Origin: Runella sp. CRIBMP
Lineage (GTDB): Bacteria; Bacteroidota; Bacteroidia; Cytophagales; Spirosomataceae
Direction of reading: 5' to 3'
Assembly: GCF_009905605.1 (NCBI RefSeq)
Contig: NZ_JAAAKZ010000001.1
Coordinates: forward strand, 868,001 to 932,000
DNA length: 64,000 nucleotides
Shown: positions 35,501 through 44,303 of the stretch, piece by piece
Position numbering within the stretch: position 1 is the first letter of the stretch
How the letters are laid out: every line of letters begins with the position of its first letter
Notes under the pieces: generated by a model
Told to the model about the DNA's origin: nothing
Database searches by the model: none
What the model saw: only the letters and a program-made list of their open reading frames with translations
Program-made: the position numbers and the translations under genes

Positions 35501-38134
35501 GAAATCGGTAGTCAAGCGGATGTGAAAGGATATGGCATCCGAAATGGAGGTGGTAGTACCTTTAATAATAAGGTTGGGGGAGAGATACGAATCAATCGAA
35601 TAGGGATTTTAAATACTGGCGTCATAGGTGCTATTTTGAATATTGGAACCTTCACTAACGATGCGACGATTACCGTAGGAAATATTGGGCTTGTTAGTGC
35701 ACAAGACGGTATTCTGAATCTAAGTAATTTTACCAACAATGCCGCAGGCGTCATTTCTATTGAAAAAACCTGGGGCAATGGCATCTGGAATTCCTCTGGT
35801 ACTTTCCAAAATGCCGGAAAAATCACGATTCGTAACGTCTTCAATTATTTTGAAGGGACTTACAGCACGGGAATCCTCAGTACGGTTCCTTTCACCAATA
35901 GTTCAGGCGCAGAAATCCACCTTGACCAAGTGGCCAATGGAATAATCTCTACCCGTGCGTTTACCAATGCAGGGCTGATTCGGATGGGAGAAAACGGCCC
36001 CTTAACGGGAAGCGGTATCGCTAACGTACAAGGAGTTAATGCGGTGTTTAACAACAATGCGGGCGGAGACATTAGCATCAAACAAACGGCAGTGGATGGT
36101 GTGCAAAATGACGCACTTTCCACCTTCAACAACAACGCCTGCGCCAAGCTCACGATTTTTGATAACCTCAACAACGCCGGTACTTTTACCAACCTGGGCC
36201 TCTTTACGGTCAATACTACTCAAGCGCATACCAATACAGCCCTCACCAACAACGGAGTCATCGAGTACCCGCAGGGCAATCCCATCCCCAACGTGACCAA
36301 CAATGATGTGATTATAGCGCCCATCAGCACCTGTGGCGTACTTACGCCTGCCCTACAAATTGGGGGTTCCAATGACTTTACCGTGAGCGGTACGTGGTAC
36401 AAAGATGCCAATATGACGGTTGCGGCAGGTACTTACAGCGGCAATACATTTACGGTCACCGACCTGACGGTGGGTGCTCATACGCTTTATTTCACCGTGA
36501 CCAATCCTGCCAATGCGTGTCCGCGAACGGTAGGGATTAATGTGACGGTCAATCCCGCCAGCGTCGGCGGAACGGTGGGTGCCGCCCAAACGATTTGTGC
36601 AGGTACATCGCCCGCTGATTTAACTCTCACGGGCAATGCGGGCAACGTGGTCAAATGGCAGAAATCAACCGATTTGGCCTTCACTTCACCGACTGACATC
36701 GCAAGTACGAGTACAACACTTACCAGTGCCACTATCGGTAACCTGACAACAAACACTTATTTCCGCGCCGTGGTCAAAAACGGGGTGTGTGACGAAGTCA
36801 ATTCCATGCCGGTTTTGATTACCGTTAACGGGCAAGAAATCAACCTTCAAGGAGGTTCTCCCCTCACCAATATCCCCGATGGTGACAACACGCCTACGGC
36901 GGCCAAAGGAACCGATTTTGGAAGTTTTGAGGTGATTGGTAATGTAATAAAAACATTTACTGTACAAAATACGGGCAGTACTCCCCTCAATATCAGCAGC
37001 ATTGTTTCCAACAACGCGCTGTTTACGGTAGGTGCTTTATCTCCTGCCAGTCCAATTGCGGCAGGCGGTTCGGCTACTTTCACAGTTACCTTTTCGCCCA
37101 CCGCAACGGGCGTCCAGAATGCCACCATCACCGTCAACAACAATGATTGCGACGAAGCGGTGTATGATTTTGCCGTAACCGGCAATGCTGTTTGCCCTGC
37201 CATTGTCATCAATGCACCTACTGTTACGCAATCCACCTGCACCACTCCTACGGGGACCATTGTGGTCAACGCCACGGGTAGCGGTACGTTGGAGTACAGC
37301 ATCGACAACGGTAGCAATTGGCAAAGCAGTGCCACTTTCGGCGGCCTTGCCGCTGGAAATTACAACATCAAAGTACGTTCGCAGGCTTTTCCTACGTGCA
37401 CAACGACCTACGCCAGCAACCCCGTGGTAATTACCCTGAAAACCCCTCCTTCGGTGGATGCGGGTAGCTGCAAATTCGTATACAATGGCTACGGCAGCAA
37501 CTGTACCAATCTGACTGCCTCGGCCACGGGTGCCGCGGGTGGGTTTACGTACAGTTGGTCGCCGGGCAATCTATCGGGTGCCACGGTGCAGGTATGCCCC
37601 ACGGTTACCACCACTTACACCGTTACGGTGACCGATGCCAACGGCTGTACCTCCACCGACGAGGTAACGGTAGAGGTCATTGACGTGCGTTGTGGCAATT
37701 CCAATGCCGTCGAAAAAGTGCTGGTTTGTTTTGGAGGCAAGTCGCTCTGCGTAGCGCCGACGGCCGTACCCGCCCTTTTGGCCAACGGTGCCACGTTGGG
37801 CGCCTGCGGTATCACGCCTTGCGGCACCCAAAGCAACGCCCGCCTCGGTGTGGAGTCCGACGAAGCAACGCGCCCAATGGCCCTGATGATGCAGGTGTAT
37901 CCTAATCCGACCGCTGGTTTGGTAACGGTTGATTTGCGCAACGTCAGCAAGGGATTGGCGCGGATTGAAGTGGTAGATTTGATTGGCCGCCCATTGGTGC
38001 AAAAGGCCGAGCAGATGAACGAAGGAGCCAACCAACTCTCCTTTGATTTGAATCAGCTGCCCGACGGACTGTACTTGATTCGCTGCCGCGACAGCCAAAA
38101 CCACGAAGCGGTTGTGAAGGTCAATAAGTTGTAA
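32564..38134 (+). CDS. Giant secreted repeat protein with type IX secretion sorting domain
   Basis: About 1,856 residues. From MRKFFSSITLMKHLLLILT a signal peptide ends near SSYG (an ATG at 32594 would do nearly as well; earlier starts lack a signal). Order: CSLREA-like/parallel-beta-helix region, a Gly-rich segment of FGGGGG and SSGGFGSSGGFG units (about 33290-33610), a first SprB-like unit (33883-34128), many degenerate units of the form FNNxxGGxIxIDR and NSGTIRIGNI predicted to form a beta-helix, a choice-of-anchor D (HYDIN-like) domain, a second copy of the SprB-like unit (37199-37440), a PKD-like domain, and a type A T9SS tail with VYPNPTAGLVTVDLR ending in AVVKVNKL. It should be exported by T9SS and attached to or released from the surface as an adhesin or filament. 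Confidence 0.92.
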   Translation: MRKFFSSITLMKHLLLILTVLCVGFTSSYGTTFTVSNTTNSGTGSLRKAIDDANADNTATAANPHIIDATGVTGTISVTIDPANSLFFLVITNHMTIKGSGAPNLTISGNGTNRIFWIQNGTITLQDLTLANGYAKGGNGNSGGMGAGGAIFIHEGKQDPTTATGVLSGSIDLRLLNVTLKSNQAIGGNGSNFTYGSVRGGGGLGGGGVNGTGGGGVLGNGSIVGGSVTSAGVMPGTNGGIVIFGGGGGSGSSGGFGSSGGFGGGGGNGSGDGGFGGGGGSGSPNLGVQGDGGFGGGGGLYGYDGNGGDGGFGGGGGGSSGGFGSSGGFGGGGGNNSGYGGGGAGFGGAIFVTSGKLTLQGVTFDGNTAIGGTGYNNGKGYGGALFIFDKADNGGTVAPGTTNDPQVVGCNVTFTSNSASDDPNSATNNDNLYGAIASASITINAPTVTQPTCTTPTGTIVVNATGSGTLEYSINNGSNWQSSNTYGGLAAGNYNIKVRLQASPTCEATYASNPMVLTSPFIASTTTDTWTGCVSTNWATPGNWADGSVPTAVDDVVLPNTINKPSIVGGTAAVAKTIEVQTGTTLTIAAMASLTVNGSKTISGNTVAFFNGGTVTNSGQVAIGSSAMADVGKYGIRNEGTFNNSTGGNIQIDRWTDTGLYNEAGSFTNSGNIIIGALAATGKDGLFNGAIFSNTGAGLIQIDRSFSAGISNLFSATFTNSASITIGSLASVGTWGLLNLATFNNNTGGDIKIDNAGDGIENRNIFNNNTGGQLTINRSTGFALENFGTLDNSGTIRIGNITSVANRGIVHRNGGTLNNKTGGLIQIDRTSAVEAFFTSGVVNNEATIEIGSNAAVTGLGLYIDSGTGIFNNKAGSLLTINRSTKWGMENKGTLDNSGTIRVGNIASVGAICIVHRNGGTFINKTGGAIYMDRTTAGGQALYSSGLFNNQGAIKIGSNADLSGEGIRIDGNTFNNEALIEIGSQADVKGYGIRNGGGSTFNNKVGGEIRINRIGILNTGVIGAILNIGTFTNDATITVGNIGLVSAQDGILNLSNFTNNAAGVISIEKTWGNGIWNSSGTFQNAGKITIRNVFNYFEGTYSTGILSTVPFTNSSGAEIHLDQVANGIISTRAFTNAGLIRMGENGPLTGSGIANVQGVNAVFNNNAGGDISIKQTAVDGVQNDALSTFNNNACAKLTIFDNLNNAGTFTNLGLFTVNTTQAHTNTALTNNGVIEYPQGNPIPNVTNNDVIIAPISTCGVLTPALQIGGSNDFTVSGTWYKDANMTVAAGTYSGNTFTVTDLTVGAHTLYFTVTNPANACPRTVGINVTVNPASVGGTVGAAQTICAGTSPADLTLTGNAGNVVKWQKSTDLAFTSPTDIASTSTTLTSATIGNLTTNTYFRAVVKNGVCDEVNSMPVLITVNGQEINLQGGSPLTNIPDGDNTPTAAKGTDFGSFEVIGNVIKTFTVQNTGSTPLNISSIVSNNALFTVGALSPASPIAAGGSATFTVTFSPTATGVQNATITVNNNDCDEAVYDFAVTGNAVCPAIVINAPTVTQSTCTTPTGTIVVNATGSGTLEYSIDNGSNWQSSATFGGLAAGNYNIKVRSQAFPTCTTTYASNPVVITLKTPPSVDAGSCKFVYNGYGSNCTNLTASATGAAGGFTYSWSPGNLSGATVQVCPTVTTTYTVTVTDANGCTSTDEVTVEVIDVRCGNSNAVEKVLVCFGGKSLCVAPTAVPALLANGATLGACGITPCGTQSNARLGVESDEATRPMALMMQVYPNPTAGLVTVDLRNVSKGLARIEVVDLIGRPLVQKAEQMNEGANQLSFDLNQLPDGLYLIRCRDSQNHEAVVKVNKL

Positions 38135-38145
38135 AACAATGCATT

Positions 38146-38181
38146 GTATTCTCCGAAAGCACTTTTGTTTTCGGAGAATAC
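38146..38181 (+). terminator. Hairpin after the giant protein gene
   Basis: A 13-bp perfect stem (GTATTCTCCGAAA, 38146-38158, and TTTCGGAGAATAC, 38169-38181) with a 10-base loop GCACTTTTGT. A T-poor tail makes this a moderate terminator, so some reading through into the next genes is possible. Confidence 0.7.
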
Positions 38182-38234
38182 TTCAATATTTAATTATCTG
38201 TCTATGAGTGAGTTATTTTTTAAAATTTGACAAA

Positions 38235-38705
38235 ATGAAATCTCTTTTTCAAATCGGATGTATATTTGTTATGTTGAGTGCCTGTACGGCATCGCAGGGT
38301 GAAAATACGGATGAAAACGTTCAACTAGACTTGGCCCAAATCCGTACCGATATTGAAACCCTAGAAAACAATTGGGCCATTGCGGTGAATACCAAAAATA
38401 TTCCCGAGCTCATGGCTTTCTACGCCAACGATGCCGTGTCAATGCCCGACGATTCGCCCATGCTGGTTGGGAAAGAGGCCATCCAACGGTTTCAGGAAAA
38501 GCAAAACCTCACCCAAAAATTGACCCATTCTTTTGAAACCATCGAGGTATTTTCGGAAGGAAAGCAAGTGTTGGAAGTAGGCAAAACCACCATGAAAGAC
38601 TCGACGGGGAAAGTGGTTGGCAGTGGCAAATACATGGCGCTTTTTGAAAAACGTGGCCGAGAGTATTTGTGCATCAGAGAGATGTACAACGATGATAGCA
38701 AGTAA
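38235..38705 (+). CDS. DUF4440 (NTF2/ketosteroid-isomerase-like) lipoprotein
   Basis: A 156-residue lipoprotein with the lipobox MLSAC (Cys17) followed by a DUF4440/SnoaL-type fold: VNTKNIPELMAFYANDAVSM, then KYMALFEKRGREYLCIREMY. This small cone-shaped barrel binds small hydrophobic ligands; no catalytic residues can be assigned. A similar lipoprotein lies at 44304, and a more distant relative at 60976, in the other boxed units. I chose the ATG at 38235 because it starts the lipoprotein signal; a GTG upstream at 38208 is less likely. Confidence 0.85.
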   Translation: MKSLFQIGCIFVMLSACTASQGENTDENVQLDLAQIRTDIETLENNWAIAVNTKNIPELMAFYANDAVSMPDDSPMLVGKEAIQRFQEKQNLTQKLTHSFETIEVFSEGKQVLEVGKTTMKDSTGKVVGSGKYMALFEKRGREYLCIREMYNDDSK

Positions 38706-38790
38706 CACGCGCTGGTGGTTACTATTTCGCAAACGAGGAATATGTGTGAGGTAAAAAATTGGGAATTGAACAATTAATCAAATCCTTTTG

Positions 38791-39567
38791 ATGAAAACAA
38801 CCCCTAAAGCCTATTCCCTGTACCCCAACCTCGGTTACTGGTTTTTGCCCATGATTATGTTGGTTTTTGGGGGCTTTTATCACACGTATTTTTCGGTGCT
38901 TTTTGAACCTAAGGCCACAATTATCCACGTTCATTTTGGACTGATGGCGGCGTGGGTCATTATGCTTATCGTTCAGCCGTTTTTGATTAAATACAAAAAA
39001 AAAGTGTTGCATCGGAGGGTGGGAAAAGCCAGCTATGTGCTAATCCCACTTCTCTTGATTTCGGCTTTTTTGATGGCCAAACACGGCTATTTCGTGTACA
39101 TGGACTTGATTTCGAAAGAAGCCGTCAAGGGAATTCCGAAATATACGCAGGAAGAATTACTGCATCTGTCGGCCAAGTACCAAGCTCTGCCTATGTTTTA
39201 TATGTTTTGGCTGGGCTTATTTTACACATTGGCTATTCTTAATCGCAAAAGCACGTATGTGCATGCCCGTTACATGTTGGCGGCATCTTTGACCGTGCTG
39301 GGGCCTACCGTAGATCGGATTTGGTTTATGGTGGTAGGTATCTCCATCTTTCCTTTTGGAATACCCGTCGAAACCTTTGCGTATGCGTTGATTATCATTG
39401 TTATAGCGTATCTTCTGTGGCTCGACTACAAGGCGGGACGCAACACCAAAACGCTGGAGATTTGTCTCGTCATTTATTTCATCAGCCAAGGGCTGTATTA
39501 TGTTGTGCCCGACATGGTTTGGTGGGAGCAGTTTATCACGCTTATCATGGGCATAGAGTCGCGCTGA
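38791..39567 (+). CDS. Seven-helix membrane protein, paralogue of the 63198 gene
   Basis: I do not recognise the family by name. The 258-residue protein has about seven hydrophobic helices and the motif HVHFGLMAAWVIMLIVQP followed by HRRVGKASYVLIPLL. The 63198 protein repeats this: HIHGALMASWIILLVVQP and HRFLGKLSYITAPLM. The conserved His, Trp, Gln and Pro could bind a haem or a lipid-soluble substrate, but this is only a guess. The gene follows the DUF4440 lipoprotein in the B unit. The TTG at 38788 is one codon upstream of the more likely ATG start. Confidence 0.8.
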   Translation: MKTTPKAYSLYPNLGYWFLPMIMLVFGGFYHTYFSVLFEPKATIIHVHFGLMAAWVIMLIVQPFLIKYKKKVLHRRVGKASYVLIPLLLISAFLMAKHGYFVYMDLISKEAVKGIPKYTQEELLHLSAKYQALPMFYMFWLGLFYTLAILNRKSTYVHARYMLAASLTVLGPTVDRIWFMVVGISIFPFGIPVETFAYALIIIVIAYLLWLDYKAGRNTKTLEICLVIYFISQGLYYVVPDMVWWEQFITLIMGIESR

Positions 39568-39700
39568 AATATTTCTTTTGAATGTTCTTTGGGATTTAAA
39601 AATAAGCAAAAAATAGGCTTTTTAGCATCTTACAAAATATTGATAATCAGGTAGAATGATGAGTGAAGTGGAAGGAATTGTAGGGTGTTTTTGAGCCGAT

Positions 39701-39786
39701 GGAACAATAGACTAACTTTTTGCAACAATAGACTAAGTTTCTGCAACAATAGACTAATGTTGTCTATTTTAAGCTAACTATCTTTG
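39701..39786 (+). promoter_or_regulatory. Boxed promoter C: three tandem boxes before an exact TAnnTTTG element
   Basis: Boxes start at 39701 (GGAACAATAGACTAACTT), 39722 (GCAACAATAGACTAAGTT) and 39743 (GCAACAATAGACTAATGT), each 21 bp apart. The last starts 36 bp before TATCTTTG (39779-39786). The core AACAATAGACTAA is identical in all three boxes. The first gene starts 46 bp downstream of the element. Confidence 0.92.
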
Positions 39787-39832
39787 ATTCAGCTTTTAAG
39801 TCTATCACTTTACTCTAAATCTTCCTCTACTA

Positions 39833-40639
39833 ATGAAAAATGCTAAACATTACGTGCTCTTCGTTGCCCTTTTATTGAGCAACCTTTCACTTTTGGCTCA
39901 GAACCCCGAGCCTTCCTTTTTTATCGTCGAAACGATGAAGGCAACTCCTGGTAAGGAAGCCGAATACCTCAAAGCTGAACGCGAGGTTTGGAAGCGTATT
40001 CATCAGGAGCGCATCAAACTTGGTCTGATTACTTCGTGGAGCTTGTATGCCGTCCGGATGCCAAGCGGCACCGACCGACCCTATGATTATGTCACCGTAA
40101 CGGTGGTTCAGGGGTGGAAAAAGTTGGAAAATCCGTACGGGAATTTGCTCGCTAGTGATGTTGAGAAATTGTTGACCAAAGAACAACTTGCCATTGCGAA
40201 CGAAACTGGAAAACTGCGTAATCTGACCCAAAGCAATGTGTTTTACGGTGTTGATTTTGTGGCCGCCGACCCCAAGGCCACCACATTCGCCAAGTATCAA
40301 ATGATCAATTTCATGAAAGTAAAAGACGAGAAGGCGGAGGAGTATTACAACATGGAAACCAAGTTGGTGAAACCGATGCACGTTGAAATGATGAAAACAG
40401 GTGGGCGCTCGGCATGGGGGCTTTACAGCCGCGTGTTGGGTGGAGAAGGGCAACCGTTTAATTACGTCACTTCTGATTTTTATAACAAGTGGGAAGACAT
40501 GGCTGTTGCTTCCGACTTTCAAAAAATCTTAGCAAAAGTGCATCCCGGTATGACCTCCAAAGCCTACGAAAAAAAGATTTTTGACGCGCGGAGCATGGTA
40601 AGTCAAGAGTTGTGGGAATTGCTAGATTCGGCACGCTAA
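39833..40639 (+). CDS. Secreted protein of two dimeric alpha/beta-barrel (NIPSNAP/ABM-like) repeats
   Basis: A 268-residue exported protein (signal ends near SLLAQNPE) made of two copies of a ferredoxin-like unit: first FFIVETMKATPGKEAEYLK followed by TSWSLYAVRMPSGTDRPYDY; second YQMINFMKVKDEKAEEYYNM followed by SAWGLYSRVLGGEGQPFNYV. The order, spacing and motif positions match between copies, so it is a fused duplication, which in single-copy proteins of this fold is achieved by dimerisation. Related folds bind haem or aromatic compounds; no function is assigned here. It is the first gene after boxed promoter C and is followed by a strong hairpin. Confidence 0.8.
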   Translation: MKNAKHYVLFVALLLSNLSLLAQNPEPSFFIVETMKATPGKEAEYLKAEREVWKRIHQERIKLGLITSWSLYAVRMPSGTDRPYDYVTVTVVQGWKKLENPYGNLLASDVEKLLTKEQLAIANETGKLRNLTQSNVFYGVDFVAADPKATTFAKYQMINFMKVKDEKAEEYYNMETKLVKPMHVEMMKTGGRSAWGLYSRVLGGEGQPFNYVTSDFYNKWEDMAVASDFQKILAKVHPGMTSKAYEKKIFDARSMVSQELWELLDSAR

Positions 40640-40665
40640 TCGACTGATTATCAGATTTATTGAAA

Positions 40666-40707
40666 GGGCATCATTTGTCGTTAAATTTTGATGCACAAAT
40701 GATGCCC
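40666..40707. terminator. 13-bp perfect hairpin downstream of the NIPSNAP-like gene
   Basis: GGGCATCATTTGT (40666-40678) and ACAAATGATGCCC (40695-40707) form a perfect stem with a 16-base loop. No T tract follows, so it may attenuate or stabilise rather than fully terminate, and the TonB-type gene could belong to the same unit. Confidence 0.65.
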
Positions 40708-40840
40708 CAGCTTACTACAATATATAATCGGGCCAACGAAAAAGATAAAAGCCATCGTTGGTTTCGAAGGGTTCAGTTTGAATTTCTCCCCTGAGGAGAG
40801 TACAGAATTTTATCATTCACTTCTTGAAACCCTTACAAAA

Positions 40841-43270
40841 ATGAAAACCTCTATTCGTTCAGTTATTTACATTGTATCGGTTATGGTTTTTATAAGCCAA
40901 ACGGTTTCTGGACAAATGCAAATTTTAGGCAAAGTTGCCGATAATGTGGGTAAACCGCTGCCCTTTGCCAATATTTTAGTCTTAAGTGCCAAAGATTCTT
41001 CTTTTGTAAAAGGAGATGTTGCCAAAGAAGACGGTTCATTCACGATTCAAAATATCAAAGAAGGTGCTTATTTCTGTGAAGTGAGCATGTTGGGTTTTTC
41101 TAAAAAAAATACAACTTTCTTTCAGCTGATTCCGCAGTCTTCAACGATGGATTTGGGAGTGATTACTTTATCAGAAAATATGGAATTGAATACCGTTGAA
41201 GTCGTTGCCAAAAAGCCGCTATTTGAGCAAAAAATTGACCGCCTGGTGATAAACGTCGAAAGTTCGATTACATCGGCAGGCAGCACCGCGCTGGATGTTC
41301 TTGAGCGCTCTCCTGGGGTGATGGTAAATCGCCAAGACAACACAATTTCTCTTTCGGGCAAGAGTGGCGTAGTGGTCATGATTAATGGTAAGCTAAATTA
41401 TATGAGCTCCGATGCCGCCGTACAAATGTTGAGCGGCATGAGTGCCGGGAGCATTGAGAAAATCGAATTATTGTCTACGCCACCTTCCAATTTAGACGCT
41501 GAAGGCAATGCCGGGTACATCAATATTCTTCTGAAAAAAAATCAAAACGAAGGCTTTAGTGGCTCGTATGCACTTACGGCGGGTTATGGCAGAGGCGCTG
41601 TTGGAAATAGTAGTTTTAACCTGAATTATAGACACAATAAAATAACGGTTTATGGCTCCTACGACTACGTGCATTTGGGTCAGGAGCAAAACAGCCGGAC
41701 GTATCGGCGCATTGTGTTGGGAAATAATTTGCTGGAAACGGAGACTTCTGCCTTGCGCCATCCCAGCGATGACAACCATAATGTGCGCATTGGGCTTGAT
41801 TATCAGCTGGATACCAAGACAACGGTGAGCTTTGCGGTGTCGGCTTTTTCAAAAAAATACGCCATGAACAACACACTGAATGAATCAACCCTTTCACGAA
41901 ACAACGTGGTGGATACCCTGATTCGTCTCAAAATCAACGAAGTGAATCTTTGGAAACACGTAGGGGCAAGTTTTGGGGTTCAGCGCACTTTGCGTGAGAA
42001 TGAAGTGCTGTCATTTGGGGTCGATTACTTGCATTATGACAACGATCAACCCGTAAATTATAACAATACGTGGTTTGATGGTAAAAACAATTTACTTTTC
42101 AATCAAACGGTAAGAAGTACTAAAATCACACCCATCAATTTTGGGATTGTGAAAATGGATTATAGCCGAGATTTCGGCAAAAAAGGGAAGTTGGAGATGG
42201 GAGTGAAGGCCGTAATGTCTCAATTTAAGAACAATGTAGGCGTTGAAACGCTCATGTTTAATGCGTGGAAAGCTGACCCTGATTTCACGGCAAAATACAG
42301 TTTGAAAGAGAGTATCGGCGCCGCATATACTTCGTATGAAATGAAATGGGGCCCAAAAACCACGGTGAAAGGTGGCTTGCGTTTTGAATACACGCAATCG
42401 AATTTGGGTTCGGAAGAAGTCCCCAATATTGTTGACCGCAAATACGGGCGATTATTTCCAAGCCTGTTTTTGACGCATGATTACAATAAAAATAAAACGT
42501 TGAGCTTTTCGTATAGCCGCCGCATTACGCGCCCTACGTTTAAAGATTTGGCACCGTTTACCTTTTTTATTGACCCAAATACTTTTTTGTCGGGCAATGC
42601 GGCCTTGCAACCTGCCCTCTCCGACAATTTAAAGGCCGATTATCGTTTCAAAAGCACCTTGTTTAGTGTGCAGTATAGCTACACGTCGAGTCCCATTGCG
42701 GGTTTTCAGGCGCGCATAAAACCTGGTAGCAACAAACTCTATTATGTTGCGGAAAACCAAAAAAACTTGCAAACGTATTCGTTGACCATCGGACAGCCTT
42801 ATAGCCCCGTTAAATGGTGGACAACGTACACCAATCTTGCGGGAGTATTCAGCGTTGTAAATGCTTATAACAACGGATATTTGGTAACGGTCAAATTTCC
42901 CAATGTGACTTTATACAACGTACAGACGTTTAGTTTGACCAAAAAAGTCACTTTGGAAGTATCAGGTTATTACAATTCAGGTGGGTTGTGGGGCATCTCT
43001 AAAATGAAAGCGTTTGGTGAATTGAATGTCGGTTTACAAAAGAAAATGGGTAAAAATGGAGGTAAACTCAGCCTCGGCTACGATAACATTTTCAACTCTT
43101 CGGTCTACCGAATTAATTTGAATTTGCCCGAACAGCAGCAGTATTTTGAAACAAGACTGCAATTTACCCAGCCCAAATTTAAAATATCTTGGTCGCAAAA
43201 TTTTGGTAATCAAAAAATGAAAGCTGCCGCCAAAAGAGCAGAAGCAGAAGAGAAAGCGCGCGTGGAGTAA
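40841..43270 (+). CDS. Outer membrane beta-barrel receptor (TonB-dependent-like, OMP_b-brl_3 type)
   Basis: The ATG at 40841 starts a signal peptide (ends near QTVSGQ); a frame from 40778 adds 21 residues without a signal. Residues about 27-110 form a carboxypeptidase-regulatory-like domain (ILGKVADNVGKPLPFANILV), followed by a plug-like segment (LDVLERSPGVMVNRQDNTIS) and a large beta-barrel. The barrel has dyad strands with Tyr, Asn and Ser and ends in KISWSQNFGNQK and a charged tail without a terminal aromatic. Such receptors import siderophores, peptides or small organics, but the ligand is not evident. It lies in the C unit upstream of the dioxygenase-like gene. Confidence 0.87.
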   Translation: MKTSIRSVIYIVSVMVFISQTVSGQMQILGKVADNVGKPLPFANILVLSAKDSSFVKGDVAKEDGSFTIQNIKEGAYFCEVSMLGFSKKNTTFFQLIPQSSTMDLGVITLSENMELNTVEVVAKKPLFEQKIDRLVINVESSITSAGSTALDVLERSPGVMVNRQDNTISLSGKSGVVVMINGKLNYMSSDAAVQMLSGMSAGSIEKIELLSTPPSNLDAEGNAGYINILLKKNQNEGFSGSYALTAGYGRGAVGNSSFNLNYRHNKITVYGSYDYVHLGQEQNSRTYRRIVLGNNLLETETSALRHPSDDNHNVRIGLDYQLDTKTTVSFAVSAFSKKYAMNNTLNESTLSRNNVVDTLIRLKINEVNLWKHVGASFGVQRTLRENEVLSFGVDYLHYDNDQPVNYNNTWFDGKNNLLFNQTVRSTKITPINFGIVKMDYSRDFGKKGKLEMGVKAVMSQFKNNVGVETLMFNAWKADPDFTAKYSLKESIGAAYTSYEMKWGPKTTVKGGLRFEYTQSNLGSEEVPNIVDRKYGRLFPSLFLTHDYNKNKTLSFSYSRRITRPTFKDLAPFTFFIDPNTFLSGNAALQPALSDNLKADYRFKSTLFSVQYSYTSSPIAGFQARIKPGSNKLYYVAENQKNLQTYSLTIGQPYSPVKWWTTYTNLAGVFSVVNAYNNGYLVTVKFPNVTLYNVQTFSLTKKVTLEVSGYYNSGGLWGISKMKAFGELNVGLQKKMGKNGGKLSLGYDNIFNSSVYRINLNLPEQQQYFETRLQFTQPKFKISWSQNFGNQKMKAAAKRAEAEEKARVE

Positions 43271-43323
43271 GTGTGTACCCATGACCTACAAACATTCTTC
43301 TACCCTAATTTAATACCTCTACC

Positions 43324-44214
43324 ATGAAAAGAAGAACATTTTTGAAGAGCACAGCTTTATCAGCTATTGCGGTATCAGCCACTGGTTTTGTACGTCCAGA
43401 AGGCGACCGATACGTGGGCGATTGCGAAACTACCTCCGACATTTTAGGGCCTTTTTATCGGCCCGACAGCCCCGTTCGTAGCAATTTGGTCATCAAAGGA
43501 GAAAAAGGAGAATTGGTGGAATTGATGGGTAAAATTAAGCACCAAGACTGCACAACTCCCTACAAAAACGCCAAAATTGAACTGTGGCATTGCGATGGAA
43601 ATGGGGTTTACGACAACGCTACCTCGGAGTTCAAATACCGTGGCACCACTTTTTCTGACGAAAACGGCAATTATTCTTTCCAAACGATTTTGCCCGTTGC
43701 CTATGATGCGGGTGGGGGCCAAATCAGACCTGCTCATTACTACATGATGATTACCGCCGAAGGTTACCAATCTTTGGTGACGCAGCTCTACTTCAATGGC
43801 GACAAGCACATCGAGAAAGACGCTTACGCCAACTCCGATTTTGCCAAAAAAAGAATCTTGAAAGTGTCTGATTCGGGCAATGCAAAGAAGGTGTTTTACG
43901 ATGTGTCGATGGCAAAAATTATGATGGCTGAACCAATGGCAATTGATAGATTATTAGGTACTTATGTGAGCAAAGAAGATAAAACCAAAAGCAGAGAGTT
44001 TTTCAAAAAGAATAACGCGCTTTGGCTAAAAAATGAAGTATTTGGTGAAGAATACCGCTACATTGGCAATAATACGTTTGACTACGCAGGAATGCCCAAA
44101 GGGATGTTTGAAACCTACACTTTTGAGCTATTGGGGTCGGGGAGCGTTAAATGTACATTGAATTTTATGTACGAAAATAATCAAAAAGGAACGGTAGTGT
44201 ATTGGAAAGGATAG
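43324..44214 (+). CDS. Intradiol ring-cleavage dioxygenase homologue lacking one His iron ligand
   Basis: A 296-residue exported protein with a Tat-type leader (MKRRTFLKSTALSAIAVS). The dioxygenase domain aligns with the 56157 protein. Ferric iron ligands in this family are two Tyr and two His: Y96 (GVYDN), Y127 (LPVAY) and H138 are present, but the second His is replaced by Tyr140 (RPAHYYMM; the paralogue has RPAHFHLM). After the dioxygenase-like part a C-terminal 100-residue extension (AIDRLLGTYVSKEDKTKS and a beta-rich end) is shared by both paralogues, so they are not simple catechol dioxygenases. Enzyme activity of this copy is doubtful. The next gene, a DUF4440 lipoprotein, starts 90 bp downstream. 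Confidence 0.9.
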   Translation: MKRRTFLKSTALSAIAVSATGFVRPEGDRYVGDCETTSDILGPFYRPDSPVRSNLVIKGEKGELVELMGKIKHQDCTTPYKNAKIELWHCDGNGVYDNATSEFKYRGTTFSDENGNYSFQTILPVAYDAGGGQIRPAHYYMMITAEGYQSLVTQLYFNGDKHIEKDAYANSDFAKKRILKVSDSGNAKKVFYDVSMAKIMMAEPMAIDRLLGTYVSKEDKTKSREFFKKNNALWLKNEVFGEEYRYIGNNTFDYAGMPKGMFETYTFELLGSGSVKCTLNFMYENNQKGTVVYWKG

Positions 44215-44303
44215 CCGAAAATTAATACCAAAAACGGAGCTGTCGAAATCGTATTGCCGAAGCGACCGGTCAGCACAGGCAAAAAAATAAATCACTCAAA
44301 ACA

